DNA of 17,967 nucleotides from an uncultured Actinomycetes bacterium (lineage in GTDB: Bacteria; Actinomycetota; Acidimicrobiia; Acidimicrobiales; Microtrichaceae), in the NCBI GenBank assembly GCA_903941145.1, contig CAJANQ010000050.1:1-17967 (forward strand), in the 5' to 3' direction. The translations under genes were made by a program, and so were the position numbers. Below, one piece after another: positions 15,848 to 17,967 of the stretch. A model generated the notes under the pieces. The model ran no database searches. It was given only the letters and a program-made list of their open reading frames with translations, and was not told the DNA's origin. Every line of letters starts with the position of its first letter. The stretch's first letter is position 1.

Positions 15848-15948
15848 CCAGCTGGCAGGCAGGCATTCCGGCTCGTGGACCCGAGGGTCCACCTACGGTT
15901 GCGGGACAGCGCCGGACTTTGACCGGCTTCCCCTGCACTTCCAGCTGG
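15848..15948 (-). promoter_or_regulatory. Cobalamin (AdoCbl) riboswitch aptamer
   Basis: The minus strand carries the conserved riboswitch blocks in the right order. GGGAAGCCGG starts the P3 stem (CCGG-TCAAAG-TCCGG). The core GCGCTGTCCCGCAACCGTA follows, then a perfect hairpin GTGGACC-CTCG-GGTCCAC (15893-15876), then the 3' B12 box GAGCCGGAATGCCTGCC. The closing P1 stem can form between two copies of the self-complementary CCAGCTGG (15941-15948 and 15848-15855). It starts about 110 bases upstream of the alpha/alpha-barrel gene and must control the five-gene operon. By analogy with the class, AdoCbl or a related cobalamin would turn expression off. There is no U-run terminator in the leader, so control is more likely at translation or by another mechanism. 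Confidence 0.95.
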
Positions 15949-15965
15949 GTGTTCTTTGCCCCGCC

Positions 15966-15994
15966 AGCCTGAGCGACCGGCGGCGGTGTGTCAA
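15966..15994 (-). promoter_or_regulatory. Candidate promoter of the cobalamin operon
   Basis: A consensus TTGACA (15994-15989) is followed after 17 bases by CAGGCT (15971-15966), a weak -10 match. Transcription would begin about 7 bases on, just ahead of the riboswitch aptamer. The -35 box is exact and well placed. The -10 is poor by the sigma-70 consensus, which is tolerable in GC-rich actinobacteria. Confidence 0.45.
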
Positions 15995-15996
15995 CT

Positions 15997-16011
15997 ACCC
16001 CGCGACGGGGT
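15997..16011 (-). terminator. Small hairpin after aspS, possible weak terminator
   Basis: ACCCCG-TCG-CGGGGT forms a perfect 6-bp stem with a 3-base loop, 9 bases after the aspS stop and 2 bases before the TTGACA box. There is no run of T after it, so intrinsic termination is doubtful. It may be a U-less actinobacterial terminator or just a local hairpin. Confidence 0.3.
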
Positions 16012-16019
16012 GGCCGGAC

Positions 16020-17777
16020 TCAGGTGCCCTGGGGCAGCAGCCGCAGGCCCAGCTCGGCGAGCACGTCGGCCTCGACGGCCGTGGGTGCAGAGGTGAGCGG
16101 GTCGGTGCCCGACTGGGTCTTGGGGAACGCGATGACCTCGCGGATGTTCTCCTCGCCGACGAGGAGCGCCACCAGCCGGTCGACGCCGAAGGCGAACCCG
16201 GCGTGCGGCGGGGCGCCGTAGCGGAACGCGTCGAGCAGGAACCCGAACTTGGCGTGGGCCTCCTCGAACGAGATGCCGAGCAGGTCGAAGATCTTCTGCT
16301 GGAGGTCGCCGCGATGGATTCGGACGGAGCCGGAGCCCAGCTCCCAGCCGTTGAGCACCAGGTCGTAGGCCTGGGACCGCATGCGCAGCAGGTCCTCGGG
16401 GCCGCCGTCGAGCAGCGGGGCGTCCTCGTCGTTCGGCATCGTGAAGGGATGGTGGGCGGGCACCGGCTTCCCGGTCACCTCGTCGACGTCCTCGAACAGC
16501 GGGAAGTCGACGACCCACAGGAACTGCAGACCTCCCTCGTCGACCGGCATGCGGCCGAGCTCGAGGCGGATCAGCCCGAGGACGTGGCACGCCCGGCGCC
16601 AGCCGTCGGCCACCAGGTACAGCAGGTCGCCGACCTCGGCGCCAGTGGCGGCGAGCAGCGCCGACTTCTCGTCGTCGGACAGGAACTTGGCGACCGGCGA
16701 GTTGAGCGTGACGCCGTCGTCACCCTGCTCGACGCGCATCCAGACCAGGCCCTTGGCGCCCCAGCGCTTGGCGCGGTCGGTCAGGTCGTCGAGACGGTTG
16801 CGGCCGGTGCCCTCGGAGCCGCCGGCGTGGCGGACAGCCTTGATGCACGGCGCCTTGAAGGCGTTGAACTCGGTCGAGGCGAACACCTCGGTGACGTCGA
16901 CGAGCTCCATGCCGAACCGGACGTCGGGCTTGTCGGAGCCGTAGCGGTCCATCGCCTCGCGCCAGGTCATGCGGGGGATCTCGCCGACGGACTGGCCGGT
17001 GACAGCCTCGACGGCGGCGGCCACGGCGACGGTCACGGCGGCGAGGACGTCCTCCTGGCCGGCGAACGACATCTCCATGTCGAGCTGGGTGAACTCGAAC
17101 TGCCGGTCGGCACGCAGGTCCTCGTCACGCATGCAGCGGGCGACCTGGAAGTAACGGTCGATGCCGCCGACCATGCAGAGCTGCTTGAACAGCTGCGGGC
17201 TCTGCGGGAGCGCGTAGAACGTGCCGGGACGGGTCCGGGACGGCACGACGAAGTCGCGGGCACCCTCGGGCGTCGAGGCGATCAGCATGGGGGTCTCGAC
17301 CTCGACGAACCCCTGCCCGTCCATGGCGCGACGCACTGCCGACACGGCCGCGGCACGGGACCGGAGGTTGCGCTGCATCTCGGTGCGGCGCAGGTCGAGG
17401 TACCGGTGGCGGAGGCGCACCGTCTCGTCCACGCCGGCAGCACGGTCGTCGAGGGGGAACGGCGGCGGCTCTGCCACGGACAGCACCTCGACGGTGCAGT
17501 CCCCCACCTCGACCTCGCCGGTGGCGAGGGCCGGGTTCACGGTGCCGTCGGGCCGGGGCCGGACGGTGCCGGTGATCCGCACGACGTACTCGCTGCGCAG
17601 GTCGGCCGCGCCGTCCACCACGCACTGGACCACGCCGGTGTGGTCGCGCAGGTCGACGAACGCCAGGTGCTCGCCGTGCTCCCGGCGCCGCGACACCCAG
17701 CCGCACACCGACACCTCGCTGCCGTTGTCGGCCGCCCGGAGGTCGCCGCAGTAGTGGGTCCGCATCTTGTCGCTCAT
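16020..17777 (-). CDS. aspS: Aspartyl-tRNA synthetase (possibly non-discriminating, Asp/Asn)
   Basis: Class IIb synthetase that charges tRNA-Asp; in many actinobacteria it also charges tRNA-Asn with Asp for later amidation by GatCAB. The 585 residues are full length for the bacterial type: N-terminal OB-fold anticodon-binding domain (about 1-110), motif 1 region with RHRYLDLRR, motif 2 region MRDEDLRADRQFEFTQLD (216-233), the bacterial GAD insertion, and motif 3 in FAFGVDRLVALL near the end. His34 (RRREHG) and Gly78 (RPDGTVNP) match the residues known in the Pseudomonas-type non-discriminating enzyme. The start is ATG at 17777; an ATG four codons on (17765, MRTHYCG) is an equally family-like alternative. 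It lies 52 nt downstream of hisS, the usual actinobacterial arrangement. Confidence 0.96.
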   Translation of the reverse strand: MSDKMRTHYCGDLRAADNGSEVSVCGWVSRRREHGEHLAFVDLRDHTGVVQCVVDGAADLRSEYVVRITGTVRPRPDGTVNPALATGEVEVGDCTVEVLSVAEPPPFPLDDRAAGVDETVRLRHRYLDLRRTEMQRNLRSRAAAVSAVRRAMDGQGFVEVETPMLIASTPEGARDFVVPSRTRPGTFYALPQSPQLFKQLCMVGGIDRYFQVARCMRDEDLRADRQFEFTQLDMEMSFAGQEDVLAAVTVAVAAAVEAVTGQSVGEIPRMTWREAMDRYGSDKPDVRFGMELVDVTEVFASTEFNAFKAPCIKAVRHAGGSEGTGRNRLDDLTDRAKRWGAKGLVWMRVEQGDDGVTLNSPVAKFLSDDEKSALLAATGAEVGDLLYLVADGWRRACHVLGLIRLELGRMPVDEGGLQFLWVVDFPLFEDVDEVTGKPVPAHHPFTMPNDEDAPLLDGGPEDLLRMRSQAYDLVLNGWELGSGSVRIHRGDLQQKIFDLLGISFEEAHAKFGFLLDAFRYGAPPHAGFAFGVDRLVALLVGEENIREVIAFPKTQSGTDPLTSAPTAVEADVLAELGLRLLPQGT

Positions 17778-17829
17778 GAGTGTCCCGTCAGTCCTGTCGT
17801 TCAGTGCTTGTCGTCGCCCGGGCGGGCAG

Positions 17830-17967
17830 TCAGTTAGTGGCGCGCAGGGCGCGCAGCTCGGCCACCAGCGCGTCGCGGCGCACCCGGCGCTGCTCACCGC
17901 CGGCGGCGTCGTGGTTGCGGAGCGGACGGAGGGTGACCTCGCCCGCCTCGAGCTCGTCGGCACCGAC
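17830..17967 (-). CDS. hisS: Histidyl-tRNA synthetase, C-terminal end (gene runs off the right edge)
   Basis: Forty-five C-terminal residues followed by TGA, open to the window edge. The sequence GADELEAGEVTLRPL, then a hydrophilic turn and a final helix VRRDALVAELRALRATN, is the end of the anticodon-binding domain of HisRS, where a G(E/D)-ELxxG-xxxLRxL pattern is normal. The aspS gene directly downstream supports the call, because hisS-aspS adjacency is common in Actinomycetota. The stop lies at 17832-17830. Confidence 0.85.
   Translation of the reverse strand, partial: VGADELEAGEVTLRPLRNHDAAGGEQRRVRRDALVAELRALRATN

Noticed and set aside
15738..15938. N-terminal extension of the alpha/alpha-barrel protein starting inside the riboswitch
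   Set aside because: The frame is open, but the added 67 residues translate the aptamer and leader and would bury the signal peptide internally. The ATG at 15737 gives a normal exported protein.
15732..17837. Plus-strand open frame of about 700 codons opposite aspS
   Set aside because: Antisense shadow of aspS. It also crosses the riboswitch, which is clearly a minus-strand RNA.

Overview
This is a very GC-rich segment of a bacterial chromosome. Every gene I can support lies on the minus strand, so transcription runs from the right end of the window to the left. The order of housekeeping genes (hisS-aspS ... rarA-DUF948-DUF6167-alaS-ruvX-mltG-aroE ... aroK) is characteristic of Actinomycetota. 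The DUF4388 protein, the alanine/proline-rich linkers and the frequent GTG starts would suit the Acidimicrobiia or a related deep actinobacterial lineage. The phylum is a firm inference from synteny; the class is a guess.

Reading in the direction of transcription. (1) 17967-16020: the 3' end of hisS, then aspS. (2) 15994-15738: a promoter-like element and an unmistakable cobalamin (AdoCbl) riboswitch. (3) 15737-9796: a five-gene operon. It encodes a secreted alpha/alpha-barrel protein with an LAXTG-type sortase signal, a membrane-anchored secreted protein resembling the transcobalamin C-terminal (DUF4430) or SCO2322 family, and the T, fused double-ATPase and S subunits of an energy-coupling-factor (ECF) transporter. 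The T, ATPase and S genes are linked by 4-nt start/stop overlaps. (4) 9786-5070: rarA, a DUF948 protein, a DUF6167-like protein and alaS. (5) 5058-2688: ruvX, mltG and aroE, tightly packed. (6) 2579-1: a DUF4388 protein, a protein with a PH-like C-terminal domain, and the 5' part of aroK. No RNA gene other than the riboswitch, no mobile element and no CRISPR array was seen. There is no gene-free stretch over 300 bases; the longest (15738-16019) is occupied by the riboswitch leader.

The most interesting part is region 3. Animal transcobalamin and intrinsic factor have an N-terminal alpha6/alpha6 barrel and a C-terminal beta domain that sandwich vitamin B12. Here two adjacent secreted proteins look like those two halves, encoded separately. 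Both carry cell-surface anchors, and both are cotranscribed with an ECF importer behind a B12 riboswitch. The natural reading is a surface-tethered, two-piece, transcobalamin-like corrinoid capture device that feeds a CbrT-type ECF transporter. Cobalamin as substrate is inferred from the riboswitch and the fold resemblance; it is not shown by the sequence alone.
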